From: [Flavobacterium] thermophilum
Lineage (GTDB): Bacteria > Bacillota > Bacilli > Bacillales > Anoxybacillaceae
NCBI GenBank assembly: GCA_900450595.1
Contig: UGGS01000001.1
Location: 1-64,000 of the forward strand
Length of the DNA: 64,000 nucleotides
Direction: 5' to 3'
Part shown: positions 29,013 to 38,450 of the stretch, in pieces
How the letters are laid out: every line of letters starts with the position of its first letter
Numbering within the stretch: the first letter of the stretch is position 1
Position numbers and translations under genes: made by a program
The notes under the pieces: generated by a model
What the model was told of the DNA's origin: nothing
Databases searched by the model: none
The model's input: the letters and a program-made list of their open reading frames with translations, nothing else

Positions 29013-29510
29013 ATGCTTTCACCACCTTTTGAAGGGTAATCACATTATATGTGAAAATGTTTTGGTTGTGAATAGATAGCTGGTCATATGTTGCATACTG
29101 AGCAATTTCTTCATAAAAACAATTCAATATCAAGCTCTCCACTATCGACCAAATTAACAAGGTCAAAAATTTTTCCGTCAGCTACGCCGCCAAATACATA
29201 ATCGTAACGGTGAGTAAAGCATTGTTTTTTTGAGCGATTGTTATATATGAATTTTGCCCATTCTAAATCCATCTTATGCAGTATATATCCATTATATTCC
29301 TTTTTTAACCTTGATATGTCTAACACATATACGAACACTATTGGTTCTTCGCCTTCTAACTTAGCTCTTTTCTCTGCATGTTTACTTGCTTGGATAAAAT
29401 TGGATGTCAAATAAAAACCTTTTCCAAAATCGGTATATTCTTGACAAAGATCAATATTGACTCCTTCTTGAAGCGAATCAAAATGTTTTTGAAGTAGTAC
29501 CATGGTACAA
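28966..29510 (-). pseudogene. DUF3990 ADP-ribosyltransferase-like toxin gene, two frameshifts
   Basis: The core EYTDFGKGFYLTSNFIQASKHA is the DUF3990 signature, a family related to ART-fold toxins. Two single-base shifts in homopolymers break it. With one A fewer near 29490, the N-terminus becomes LYHGTTSKHFDSLQEGVN, the expected YHG start. With one T fewer near 29125, the C-terminus continues ELFYEEIAQYATYDQLSIHN to 28966. The restored protein is ~180 residues, the family norm. The start codon is uncertain (TTG at 29508-29510 proposed). Confidence 0.65.
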
Positions 29511-29714
29511 AATTTTTGAAAATTGATTAAAATTTTTAGATAATACTGCACTCGAAAACCATAAAACATCCCATTTTTCTTTTTTGTTTAATTATACCGT
29601 CTGTTCATAATAGGTGTCAATTTAATATAGATCCTGGAGTCAGTCAAGACTTTGTGGAGAACATTTTTTCGGTTCACTACGGGCGTTGTCAATCACTAGT
29701 TAGCGGAACCATTT

Positions 29715-31160
29715 TCAGGAATTCATATCGTAAGCGGCTTTCGGACTCTCATCCCTCATCTTGAGGCGATGATACGATATTCCATTTTTTTTACACCCAA
29801 CCACCATCCCGGGAGCGCCGACAAACGCTTGATGGATCGGTGTCCCGGATGACCGCTGCAGACACGGTAGATTCTGACGCACCACATCTGCCCATAACCG
29901 TCCGGCCTTCCGTTTGGCCTGTTCGATCCGCTTGGACTTTGTTGAGGCCGAGGCCGCCGTTCGGGTCTCTTCTTCCTCCACCAACTGCCCATTTCTCCGC
30001 CAAATCCCGTCGATTCGGGCCGCCATCGCCCTCAGAAACGCCCGAAGCCCTTGGTCTTTCCAGCTGCGGCGGGATTTCACCCGATGCGCAAACCGGCTCA
30101 TCACGCTCTCGGCGTGGCCCATCGGACGCATGCCGGTCGTCTCCACCCCTTGCTCCGACAGCCACTCCCGATAGTCCCGGATGCATCCCGGCATCGACTC
30201 GATCCGACGGATCATGGCAGCCATCTGCTTCTCTTTCGCTTCGTCCTCCAACGTGCCGACCGCGCTGTTCAGCTCCACCAGAAGCCCTTCTTCGTCTTGT
30301 TTCGCCAGCTTCTTCCGCACCTCCCGCCAACGCGGATGGCCGGACAGACACTGACGCAGCTCCCGCGCCACATGAAATCGATCCAGCTGAAAGCAGGCTC
30401 GCTTTCCAAAATACTCCCGGCAGGCTGTGATCCACGACGCCGCGTCGCCGTTGATGATCAAAAGGTCCCGGCACGGGTCATAGGCATATTCCTTCATCAG
30501 CCACTCTTCAAACCGTTCCCACACGTCTCCCTCCCCTTCATGGAGGTAGTGGCGCCGGTTCACGAACTCGAGCTACGAACCGTTTCGTTTCCATCCCTCG
30601 TGAACCGCCAGGATTTTCTCTTCTTTCGCCCGTTTCCCTTTCCCCTGGCGGGAAATAAACAGTCCATCCGCCTCCACAAACAGCACCCGGCCGTGCCGTT
30701 GGGAAACAGGGCGGTGCAGCGAGACAGGGGCCTCCAGCACCAGTTGGCGAATCGCCTCGTGGCTCATGACCGCATACCCCACGATCGACTCCAACGTACG
30801 GGCCGCTTTGCGGTAGGAAGAGCACTCTACGGCCAACTCGACCGCCGTTTCCTCGAGGCAAGGACTGATCGATCGGGCCCCATCAAAGCCTAATTCGGCA
30901 TCCAGCAAGAAGGTATAGTTCCCCGTTTGCCGGTCATAGTAGTAGTTCCGTCGAAACGTCACTTCTCCAAACAGCGTTTGGATCGTGGTCGGCCGTTTGT
31001 CTTTCAGCTGATACCGGCGCTTGTCCCGCGCTTCCGCCAGTTGTTGATCAATCTCCTCCAAAAGGGCCGCCAACAAGACAGCGAACACCTTTTGAAGAGT
31101 TCTGACTAATTGTTCCTCCAGCTCTTTTAATAAAGGCCATTCTGTGGTAAGATGTTTCAT
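29715..31160 (-). pseudogene. ISLre2-family transposase, nonsense mutation
   Basis: A 482-codon frame from ATG 31158-31160 to 29715. An in-frame TAG at 30573-30575 after GWKRNGS splits it; the same frame resumes VNRRHYLHEGEGDVWERF. The first half has the UPF0236/ISLre2 N-terminus (IQTLFGEVTFRRNYYYD, LFVEADGLFISRQGKGK). The second has LLIINGDAASWITACREYF, CFQLDRFHVARELRQCL and GMRPMGHAESVMSRFAHRVK. Element tips could not be fixed. Confidence 0.85.
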
Positions 31161-31268
31161 GGACTCTCTCCCTCCTGTTTTATGGATGTTGGTCATCACC
31201 ATCATAGCAGGGAGAGAGTCCTTTTTGCATGACATTTGCTTTTTTCTACCGCGCTTCGCTTGGTGGCC

Positions 31269-31312
31269 CCGACGAGCGTCGCGAACAAAAGTTCGCAACC
31301 CTCGTCGGGGAA
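31269..31312. other. Strong hairpin between ISLre2 and IS4 remnants
   Basis: CCCCGACGAG-CGTCGCGAAC and GTTCGCAA-CCCTCGTCGGGG form a ~20-bp stem with an AAAA loop. It lies upstream of the truncated IS4 copy. No T-run follows, so it is not a standard terminator; it may be the ISLre2 end structure. Confidence 0.45.
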
Positions 31313-31352
31313 TCATTCCTGAATGTCACCCACAAATATTTTACTCACACTT

Positions 31353-32441
31353 CGGATGAAGAGATTCAACGGATTGCCGAAGCGGTTGGGGATCGTGATT
31401 CGTCTCGAACCTTTACGTTGCGCGAGTGGATTCACTTCTTCCTGCTGGCCGCCATGCATCAATGGAAAAGCTTTCGCCACGGAGCCGATGTGGGGCCTCT
31501 GTATGGATTGCCGCGATTCCATTATTCAACTGTATCCAAGAAAGCGAAAGAAGTTCCCTATGACATCATGAAACGCTTGTTGGCGTTGATCATTTCCAAG
31601 TGCAACCGCCAAACCCGCCGTTCGCTTCGGTTTCCCAAACCGCTTCGGGTGGTGGATTCGACGACCGTCACGGTCGGGAAAAACCGCCTCCCATGGGCGC
31701 CGTATCACGGCGAACGCGCCGGAGTGAAGCTACACGTCGCGTATTCGCCGGAATCCTCGCTGCCGGCAGACGTGGTGGAAACGACCGGACTGCGTCACGA
31801 TGGCCCAGTGGGAGAACAGTTGACGAACGCTCAACAAGTGCTGGTGGAAGACCGGGCGTATGTCAAAATCGAACGCCTCGATCGATTTGTGGAGCAGCAT
31901 CAGCTCTTTGTCATTCGGATGAAGGACAACATCGAACTTCATCAGAAAAAAAGCTTGAAACGCCTTTCCAGCACATCCTCATCGGTTCAAGCCGACTTCA
32001 CGTGCCAGTTGGGGACGAAACAATGCCGCTCCACCAAGCGTCACCGGGTGGTGATCTTTCGAGATGCGAATGGCCGCGACATTCGGGTCGTGACGAACCT
32101 CTTCCATGCGTCTGCGGAAACCATTGCCGACATGTACCAACAACGTTGGACTGTTGAGGTCTTTTTTCCGTTGGGTAAAGCAATATCTGAATGTCCCGAC
32201 CTTGTTTGGCACGACGGAAAATGCGGTATACAATCAGCTGTTTGCGGCGTTCATCGCGTATGTGTTGCTGCGATGGCTGTATGATCAAACCAAAAAACAG
32301 ACGAACGTCTCTCTTTCCTTCATTTCGTTCGTTCGCCGTTTTTTCTCTGGGCAGCTTCCTCTCGATTGGAAATCCGAGATGGCCGCTGCTTTGTTTGAGT
32401 ATGCCCAAATTTATGGAAGGTGTATGTATAATTTTGGATAA
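31353..32441 (+). pseudogene. IS4-family transposase, truncated and frameshifted
   Basis: It matches the intact protein at 5162-6286 from residue ~25. The frame holds through VDSTTVTVGKNRLPW and VLVEDRAYVKIERLD, then shifts near 32165 after QQRWTVEVFF. RWVKQYLNVPTLFGTTENAV continues in the next frame to 32441, with a further small insertion near 32330 (ISFVRRFFSG in place of ISFAVFSLGS). It is inactive. Confidence 0.85.
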
Positions 32442-32453
32442 TCAACACTCGTG
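31353..32453 (+). mobile_element. IS4-family element, copy B (5'-truncated remnant)
   Basis: From SDEEIQRIAEAVGDRDSS onward it matches copy A at 5.15-6.39 kb. The right tip GGATAATCAACACTCGTG (to 32453) is shared with copy A. The left tip and the first ~25 transposase codons are absent or scrambled at the junction with the ISLre2 region. Its right tip abuts the promoter region of the copper lipoprotein at 32517. Confidence 0.8.
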
Positions 32454-32516
32454 TAAAAGTAATAACAAATGGGGATAAATACAATAAAGAAAAGATTCTT
32501 TCAAGGAGGATTACAT

Positions 32517-33818
32517 ATGATCAGTAAATTACTTAGGGGAGTCCTAGTAGCTGTGCTACCTATCTTTATCATTACCGGATGTAACAATCAAAACAATGAC
32601 CATAATCAGATGGATCATGATTCGAAAGAAATGGATCATGCAAATATGAATCATGAAGATATGGATATGTCCTCCAATGATAAAGACAAAGATAACAAAA
32701 CAAATGAAATGGAGTTCGCGAAGCCGCCAAACTCATTCAACCGTTTAGCAAGCCAAAACATGATCGTAACAGCGACGAAAAACGTTACTCGTATCAACAC
32801 GGATGATCCTATTGAGTTATCCGTCATGGTTTCACAAACGGTTTGGCCTGCCACTCATAAAGAAAACCAGCCCGGCGGAATTATTTTAGTGCCCGTTGAA
32901 AGTTGGCAAATCGCATTGGCAAGTGTAGACTTAATTCATCATCCGAGCAACGGCCCTGTTTTATTTACAAAAGATCAAAAAATACCGGATGCCGTCTTAA
33001 AGGAAATAAACCGCCTTCAGCCTTTAGGCACAGCTGACGGTACGCAAATTATGGTGATGGGAAATCTTAGGAAAAGTGAACTAGATAAATTAAAGAATTT
33101 TAAGATGAAACAAATTAGTGAAACAGATCCGGCTGCGTTTGCGAAAGAAATTGACCAATTTTACAGCGACATTGCCGGCAAGACTCCACAAAGTGTGATT
33201 ATTGGTTCTTTGGAAGATAAGGCAAAATTGTACACTCTTATAGCTGCCAATTGGATTGCCCACATGGAAGAACCGTTGTTGTATGTTACGGCAAATGACA
33301 TTCCGCAACCAACGAAAGAGGCGTTACAGCAAAGAAAAGGAAAAGCAAATATATACCTTTTAGGTCCCGAATCAGTAATCTCTAAAGAAGTGGAAAACGA
33401 ACTAAAATCATTTGGCACTGTTGTCCGAATCGCGGGCGATACACCGGTGCAACAATCCGTTTCTTTTGCTACTTATAAAGATGAAAAAACAAAATTTGGC
33501 TGGGGGCTAAATAATCCGGGGCATGGCGTATCATTTATTTCAACGAAAACCCCTGAATTAGCGATTGCAGCTGCGCCATTTTCTCATCTAGGAAAGCACG
33601 CACCTTTAATATGGCTAGAGAATGGAGCATTAACGACGGATGTATATGAATTTTTAGCTCGTTTAAAACCAACTTTTACTGTTGAGCCAACAGAGGGACC
33701 GTATAACCATGCATTTTTATCTGGCACATTCCGCTCCATCCCTTATCAAACGCAAGGAATTATTGACGAAAAGCTCGAAATTGTTCCGGCAACCGGAGAA
33801 GGACATGCAGGGCATTAG
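32517..33818 (+). CDS. His/Met-rich lipoprotein with cell-wall-binding-repeat-like domain
   Basis: A 433-residue lipoprotein; ATG 32517 follows AAGGAGG. The signal peptide ends in lipobox ITGC (Cys at ~22). Then comes a metal-binding stretch rich in His, Met and Asp (DHNQMDHDSKEMDHANMNHE) and a large globular part with the repeat pattern of putative cell-wall-binding repeat-2 proteins (VIIGSLEDKAKLYTLIAANW, IYLLGPESVISKEVENEL, AAAPFSHLGKHAPLIWLENG). It ends GEGHAGH. It probably binds copper outside the membrane at the start of the copper cluster. The tip of a dead IS4 element lies only ~60 bp upstream, so its native promoter may be lost. Confidence 0.75.
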   Translation: MISKLLRGVLVAVLPIFIITGCNNQNNDHNQMDHDSKEMDHANMNHEDMDMSSNDKDKDNKTNEMEFAKPPNSFNRLASQNMIVTATKNVTRINTDDPIELSVMVSQTVWPATHKENQPGGIILVPVESWQIALASVDLIHHPSNGPVLFTKDQKIPDAVLKEINRLQPLGTADGTQIMVMGNLRKSELDKLKNFKMKQISETDPAAFAKEIDQFYSDIAGKTPQSVIIGSLEDKAKLYTLIAANWIAHMEEPLLYVTANDIPQPTKEALQQRKGKANIYLLGPESVISKEVENELKSFGTVVRIAGDTPVQQSVSFATYKDEKTKFGWGLNNPGHGVSFISTKTPELAIAAAPFSHLGKHAPLIWLENGALTTDVYEFLARLKPTFTVEPTEGPYNHAFLSGTFRSIPYQTQGIIDEKLEIVPATGEGHAGH

Positions 33819-33840
33819 AAGCACGTAAATCTATATACGC

Positions 33841-33877
33841 AAAACAGCTTGCAAGCCGAGCAAGCTGTTTTTTTTAT
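33841..33877 (+). terminator. Rho-independent terminator
   Basis: The stem AAACAGCTTG / CAAGCTGTTT is followed by TTTTTATTTTT, just after the lipoprotein gene. Confidence 0.85.
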
Positions 33878-34194
33878 TTTTGAAACTTGTGGTGTTAATA
33901 TGATGATGCAAACATATGGCATTCAACTAACATCAAAGGTTCTTGAATTATTCGCATATCATCACATACAACTTCTACAAGCTAATTTGTAATGATTCAT
34001 GTTGTTTAAGAAACATGTAAGCAACAAAGTATGATTATGATGACAGAGCCATTAGGCCATTAGAAATTCTAATCGATTTTTGAAAATATCTAATTACTAA
34101 TGATAATTCGCGACAAAAATTTGTAAATTTTTATGAACACTTTCTCCATACTTTTCCTTTATTCTAAAACCAGAAAAGGATGGAGGTGTTGAAA
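33878..34194. other. Intergenic region upstream of the Met-rich protein
   Basis: No gene is seen. A CTCCATAC...TCTAAAAC stretch at 34144-34170 faintly resembles the shared copper-promoter element, but the CC-to-box spacing is 19, not 25. GGATGGAGGTG before ATG 34195 is the ribosome-binding site. Confidence 0.4.
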
Positions 34195-34461
34195 ATGAAA
34201 AAACTTATTTCAGGTTTGTTCGTCCTTGTTTCAGCTTTTGTATTAGCTACAGCTGTTTTTGCAGCAAATAAAAATGATAATAATGATTGGAAAGAAATGT
34301 TGCCAATGATGAAACAAATGCATCCAAACTTCTCAGAGGAACAATTACAAAAAATGTATGAACAGTGTCGAAATACTAAAAATATGGATCAAATGATGGA
34401 ACATATGATGAATAATAGCAAAACGAATCAACAAATGATGAAACAAGGATATATGATGTAA
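34195..34461 (+). CDS. Small secreted Met-rich protein, probable copper binder
   Basis: 88 residues; ATG 34195 after GGAGGTG. A clear signal peptide (KKLISGLFVLVSAFVLATAVFA) precedes a ~65-residue mature part with many methionines in MxxM/MM spacing (LPMMKQMHPNF, MDQMMEHMMNNS, NQQMMKQGYMM). Such motifs bind Cu(I) in periplasmic or surface chaperones. It stands alone with its own terminator, between the copper lipoprotein and the two-component system. Function is inferred from composition and context only. Confidence 0.65.
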   Translation: MKKLISGLFVLVSAFVLATAVFAANKNDNNDWKEMLPMMKQMHPNFSEEQLQKMYEQCRNTKNMDQMMEHMMNNSKTNQQMMKQGYMM

Positions 34462-34474
34462 AGATCAGTTATTG

Positions 34475-34508
34475 AAACACTGTAGGCTTAAAACTACAGT
34501 GTTTTTTT
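34475..34508 (+). terminator. Rho-independent terminator
   Basis: The stem AAACACTGTAG / CTACAGTGTTT is followed by TTTTCG, right after the Met-rich gene. Confidence 0.85.
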
Positions 34509-34572
34509 CGTCCGCCTATTGTTGTATGGATATTTGCAAGGCAATATTCGTGTGTATTTTTCACTGTAAAAT

Positions 34573-34603
34573 CCATCGATTCTGCAAATTTATGTTGTAA
34601 AAT
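34573..34603 (+). promoter_or_regulatory. Copper-cluster promoter element, site 1 (sensor kinase operon)
   Basis: CCATCGATTCTGCAAATTTA, then TAAAAT starting exactly 25 nt after the first C. It lies 54 bp before the kinase GTG start. The same arrangement recurs at five other promoters in the window. There is no -35 hexamer, which suggests activator dependence. Confidence 0.7.
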
Positions 34604-34656
34604 AAAAAGTGCTCTACATAAAAGCAATAATGAGCTCTTATAAGGAAGGGACAAAA

Positions 34657-36054
34657 GTGCGAAAAATTTCGTTTAAGTTAGGGCTATTATTTTTTGTCTT
34701 TGTGTTAGGAATCGAAACGGTTTTATTTGCGTCGTTATATGTGACACTCGTTAACGCTAGAATTAATGAAGAATTTGAGCAGCTGTTAGCGAGAGGGAAC
34801 AATCACCGTGATGTATTGGAAAAAAGCTATCACCCTTCTACGTTAGAACATGTCACCATGATGGAGTCTGAAGCGGAGACCGACGTCGTTATTACCAATG
34901 ACAAGGGGAAGATACTATATTTTTCAGATCATATTTTACCGTTTGCTAAAAGAGTAATAAAAAAATCAAATAAAAACATTCCCTATGGCGGAATGATTGT
35001 GCAAAAAAATTGGCAAAGAGAGTCGTATATTTCGACAGTAAGCCCGATTCGGATTGACGGCAAGATCAAAGGGTATGTGTACATGTTTCAGCATACGGCT
35101 TCCATTCAAAACATGATTGATAGGCTAAAACATCATTTTCTAGTCGTGGGCATTCTTTCCGTCTTTTTGACCATTATGACGATTGCTTTTTTATCAAGAG
35201 TCATTACGATTCCGCTCATTCGGATGAAACAAGCGACCGAAAAACTGAGCAAGGGGGACTTTTCTGTCCGCTTGCAAGTAAAAGGAGAAGATGAGTTGGC
35301 ACAGTTAGGAAAAGCGATTCAAACATTGGCAAGGGATTTGGAATACTTAAAAAAAGAAAGAAACGAATTTCTCGCTAGTATTTCTCATGAACTTCGTACT
35401 CCGCTCACGTATGTCAAAGGATATGCGGACATCGCGAGAAGGCCAACTATCGAGGAGGAAGAAAGAGCGAAATATTTGTCCATTATTTATGAAGAAGCAG
35501 AGCATATGCAAAAGTTAGTGAAAGACTTGTTTGAGCTCGCGAAAATGGATCAACATTCGTTTCAAATCGAGAAAGAGCCAACTCCACTGTGCCTTTTTTT
35601 GAAAAAAATATACGAGAAAATGTATCCTGCTTTTCAGACGAAAAATATGTCTCTTGTCTACCACTGCGATGAAAACATTACCGTCCATATCGACCAACAG
35701 CGTTTTGAGCAAGTGATGATGAATCTTTTGGACAATGCGTTAAAATATTCTCATCAAGGTTCTACCGTTTCCATTGATGTAAGAATGGAGAAAAAGAACG
35801 TGATGATCATGATTTCCGACGAAGGAATAGGAATTCCTGAAGCAGATTTGCCGCATATTTTTGAACGATTTTACAGGGTGGATAAATCAAGATCGAGAAC
35901 AGGCGGAGGGACGGGATTAGGCTTGGCGATTGTGAAAGAAATTGTCGAAGCGCACGGCGGTTCGATTTACGCAACGAGCCAATGTAGAAAAGGGACGACG
36001 ATGATCATTACGTTACCGAAGGGAGATGAACATGTACACGATATTACTAGTTGA
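34657..36054 (+). CDS. Sensor histidine kinase (copper/envelope two-component system)
   Basis: About 465 residues; GTG 34657 after AAGGAAGGG. Topology: TM1 (LGLLFFVFVLGIETVLFASL), an extracytoplasmic sensor of ~120 residues, TM2 (HHFLVVGILSVFLTIMTIAF), HAMP (RMKQATEKLSKGDFSVRLQV), HisKA with phospho-His in FLASISHELRTPLTY, then HATPase with N box MMNLLDNALKY, G1 ISDEGIGIP, F box FERFYRVDKSR and G2 GGGTGLGLAIV. Its gene overlaps the regulator start by 23 bp. The ligand is unknown; the surrounding genes suggest copper or thiol/envelope stress. Confidence 0.92.
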   Translation: MRKISFKLGLLFFVFVLGIETVLFASLYVTLVNARINEEFEQLLARGNNHRDVLEKSYHPSTLEHVTMMESEAETDVVITNDKGKILYFSDHILPFAKRVIKKSNKNIPYGGMIVQKNWQRESYISTVSPIRIDGKIKGYVYMFQHTASIQNMIDRLKHHFLVVGILSVFLTIMTIAFLSRVITIPLIRMKQATEKLSKGDFSVRLQVKGEDELAQLGKAIQTLARDLEYLKKERNEFLASISHELRTPLTYVKGYADIARRPTIEEEERAKYLSIIYEEAEHMQKLVKDLFELAKMDQHSFQIEKEPTPLCLFLKKIYEKMYPAFQTKNMSLVYHCDENITVHIDQQRFEQVMMNLLDNALKYSHQGSTVSIDVRMEKKNVMIMISDEGIGIPEADLPHIFERFYRVDKSRSRTGGGTGLGLAIVKEIVEAHGGSIYATSQCRKGTTMIITLPKGDEHVHDITS

Positions 36055-36751
36055 TGACGAAAAACGAATGTTGGATTTATTAGAGCTGTATCTTGCACCG
36101 AAAGGGTACCGTTGTGTGACATGCGAGTCGGGAGTAGCGGCGATCCGCTATTTGGAAAACAATAAAGCGGACCTCGTTTTGCTTGATGTGATGATGCCAG
36201 AGATGGACGGATGGGAAATGTGCAAACAAATACGAGAGTTTTCGAATGTCCCAATTATTATGGTAACAGCAAGAGGAGAAACGACAGATGTTGTCCAAGG
36301 GTTGAAAATCGGAGCAGATGATTATATTACAAAACCATTTGACGAATCTGAGCTGCTCGCTCGGATCGAAGCGGTATTGCGCCGTTCTGTAGGAAAACAA
36401 GCGAAACTGGAGTTTAACGGCTTAGTTTGGGATGAAGCGCAGCATAAAGTCCAATATGCTGGGCACGATATTTTTCTCACGCCAAAAGAGTTTGCCATTT
36501 TAGGACTTTTTCTCAAAAATCCAAACAGGGTATTTAGCCGAGAGCAACTCATCGTGACATTATGGGGGTATAACGCCAATACAAAAGAACGGACAATCGA
36601 TTCGCATGTCAAAAATATTCGCGAGAAGCTCCGCCAAGCCGGTTTTCCGATCGATCAATTTCTGCAAACCGTTTGGGGTGTAGGATATAAATGGGGGGAT
36701 AAGGTAAAAAGAAATGGAAGAGAAGCTCATTACATTGTTTCATACATATGA
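36032..36751 (+). CDS. OmpR/PhoB-family response regulator
   Basis: 239 residues; ATG 36032 after AAGGGAG (an in-frame ATG two codons earlier lies within that site). The receiver has acidic pocket LLVDDE, phospho-acceptor Asp in ADLVLLDVMMPEMDG (~52), Thr in IIMVTARGE and Lys in YITKPFDES (~101). The winged-helix output has PKEFAILGLFLKNPNRVFSR and RTIDSHVKNIREKL...VWGVGYKW. It pairs with the kinase upstream. I infer that it binds the CCAT/TTCTGCAAA element found at six promoters here. The last ~13 codons overlap the next gene. Confidence 0.92.
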   Translation: MYTILLVDDEKRMLDLLELYLAPKGYRCVTCESGVAAIRYLENNKADLVLLDVMMPEMDGWEMCKQIREFSNVPIIMVTARGETTDVVQGLKIGADDYITKPFDESELLARIEAVLRRSVGKQAKLEFNGLVWDEAQHKVQYAGHDIFLTPKEFAILGLFLKNPNRVFSREQLIVTLWGYNANTKERTIDSHVKNIREKLRQAGFPIDQFLQTVWGVGYKWGDKVKRNGREAHYIVSYI

Positions 36752-37358
36752 AAGCGTTGCTTATCTCATTAGTATTGCGATCAATATTGTGATCAGTATT
36801 TTAGGCGTTGTACCGAGCGTATTTCTCACTGCAGCTAACTTGGCGGTATTCGGTTTTTGGAAAGGCACCTTTTTATCGTTTGTAGGGGAAGCTGTTGGGG
36901 CGATTGTTTCTTTCGTTTTATATCGAAAAGGATTTCACAAACTTTCGGAAACGAAATGGTTTTCCTATCCGAAAGTGAAACGTTTGCTTGAGGCAGAAGG
37001 GGTAGAAGCCTTTTCGCTTATTTTGTCTTTGCGTCTTCTTCCTTTTGTTCCGTCGGGACTTGTGACGTTTGTGGCAGCGATCGGACACACCTCCTTACTG
37101 ATCTTTATCATTGCCAGCTCGCTTGGAAAGCTGCCAGCACTTTTGTTAGAGGCATATTCGGTTTATCAAGTGATGAATTGGACATGGCAAGGGAAAGTGA
37201 TATCGACACTTCTATCTGTTTTTTTATTATATTTACTTGGAAGAAAATCACTCGAAAAAAGGCTTAAACGAATGAAAAAGGGGTTTGCAATTCCATACAT
37301 TCTGCAAATATCTGTTATAAAATGTGCGAAATCTACATTATACAAAGGAGAGTCGACC
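36714..37358 (+). CDS. TVP38/TMEM64-family membrane protein (VTT domain), no stop of its own
   Basis: The ATG at 36714 follows GGGGGGATAAGG and lies inside the regulator's 3' end. About 200 residues of a DedA-like/VTT fold: GVVPSVFLTAANLAVFGFWK (re-entrant glycine-rich segment), SFVGEAVGAIVSFVLYRKG, LSLRLLPFVPSGLVTFVAAI and a last TM STLLSVFLLYLLGRKS. Relatives move lipids or polyprenyl carriers across membranes. No stop occurs after the normal end (KRLKRMKKG); the frame runs through the next promoter and into the BNR lipoprotein gene up to 37997. The stop was probably lost. It is third in the kinase-regulator operon. Confidence 0.75.
37293..37323 (+). promoter_or_regulatory. Copper-cluster promoter element, site 2 (BNR lipoprotein, copy 1)
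   Basis: CCATACATTCTGCAAATATC with TAAAAT beginning 25 nt after the first C. It precedes the lipoprotein start at 37359 by ~36 bp from the -10 box. Confidence 0.7.
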
Positions 37359-38373
37359 ATGACAAAAATGACGAAAGCAATCATCATTACATCATCCATT
37401 CTTCTTCTAAGCGCTTGTTCATCATCCAATGAAAAAAAACAGGCCTTTATTACAAGCAAAGAACAAGCAAAATCGAACGTATCTGTTACCAATAATCCTT
37501 TCTTTCAAGAAAAAAAAGAAGGAAAGATCGAGCATTTACATGGAATCGGTTATGCAGGCAACCAAAATGCGATTTACTTTGCTACACATGAGGGGTTACT
37601 CGTTTACCAAAACAATAAGTGGTATGAAACGACTTCGTATAAACATGATTATATGGGCTTTTCTGCCACAGACGACGGCTTTTATTCATCAGGGCATCCG
37701 GAAGAAGGTTCATCTTTAGGAAATCCACTTGGTCTTGTGAAAAGTTTTGATAATGGACAAACATTGATGAATTTAGGATTTTATAAAGAATCTGATTTTC
37801 ATTATATGACAGTTGGCTATAAAAGCCATACCATTTATGTTGTGAACCAAGAAGAAAATAAAACGCTCGGACAAGGGGTATTTACAGTAAAGACGACGGC
37901 CAAAACGTGGTCGCCAAGTCAATTGAACGGCCTGCCGCAAACGGGCAGCGGGAACGATTGCTGCCCATCCAACGGACGAAAATATGGTCGGAATTAGTAC
38001 ATCGGAAGGAATTTTGTTTCGAGAGATAATGGGAATACGTTTGAACGGTTTACTCGAAAAAATCAATACGACGACGTTTGCGTTCCAAGAAAAATTCATT
38101 GTATTTGCAGCTGTAGAGAACGATAAACCTATCCTAATCAAACAATCATTAGACACAAAACAAGAGGAAGTTCTTTCTGTTCCTACGCTCGATGAAAAAG
38201 ACCATATCATGTATATGGCCTCTAATCCGAAAAATGAGAAGGAAATTGTGATCGCCACCATGAACGGGGATATTTTCATGACAAAAAATAACGGTGAAAG
38301 CTGGACAAGGATAGCATCGAAAGGGAAAATAAATTTTAATAAAAGACATGCGGAGGCATGTCTTTTTGCTTAA
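37359..38373 (+). pseudogene. F510_1955-type BNR-repeat lipoprotein, frameshifted (copy 1)
   Basis: It is equivalent to the intact 323-residue protein at 60135-61106. ATG 37359 follows AAAGGAG; the signal ends LLLLSACSSS. Good agreement runs to ~residue 175 (TLGQGVF). Then a deleted T near 37888 and an inserted C near 37902 garble seven residues (TVKTTAK for YSKDDGK), and an extra G near 37944 leads to a stop at 37997. The rest is readable from 37984 (MVGISTSEGILF) after another shift near 38025. The stop is also lost, so the frame reads into the terminator to 38373. Confidence 0.82.
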
Positions 38374-38384
38374 AATATACCACT

Positions 38385-38415
38385 CCACAATTTCTGCAAA
38401 ATTCATTGCTACAAT
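38385..38415 (+). promoter_or_regulatory. Copper-cluster promoter element, site 3 (TauE/CcdA-like, copy 1)
   Basis: CCACAATTTCTGCAAAATTC with TACAAT 25 nt after the first C. It lies directly after the previous gene's terminator hairpin (AAAAGACATGC / GCATGTCTTTTT). Confidence 0.7.
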
Positions 38416-38450
38416 ATAGACATCAGATAGAGAAGAAGGTGAGAAGAAGG

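Noticed and set aside
29840..30893. Long open frames opposite the ISLre2 transposase
   Set aside because: High-GC antisense shadows of a recognised transposase, with low-complexity Pro/Ser/Arg composition.
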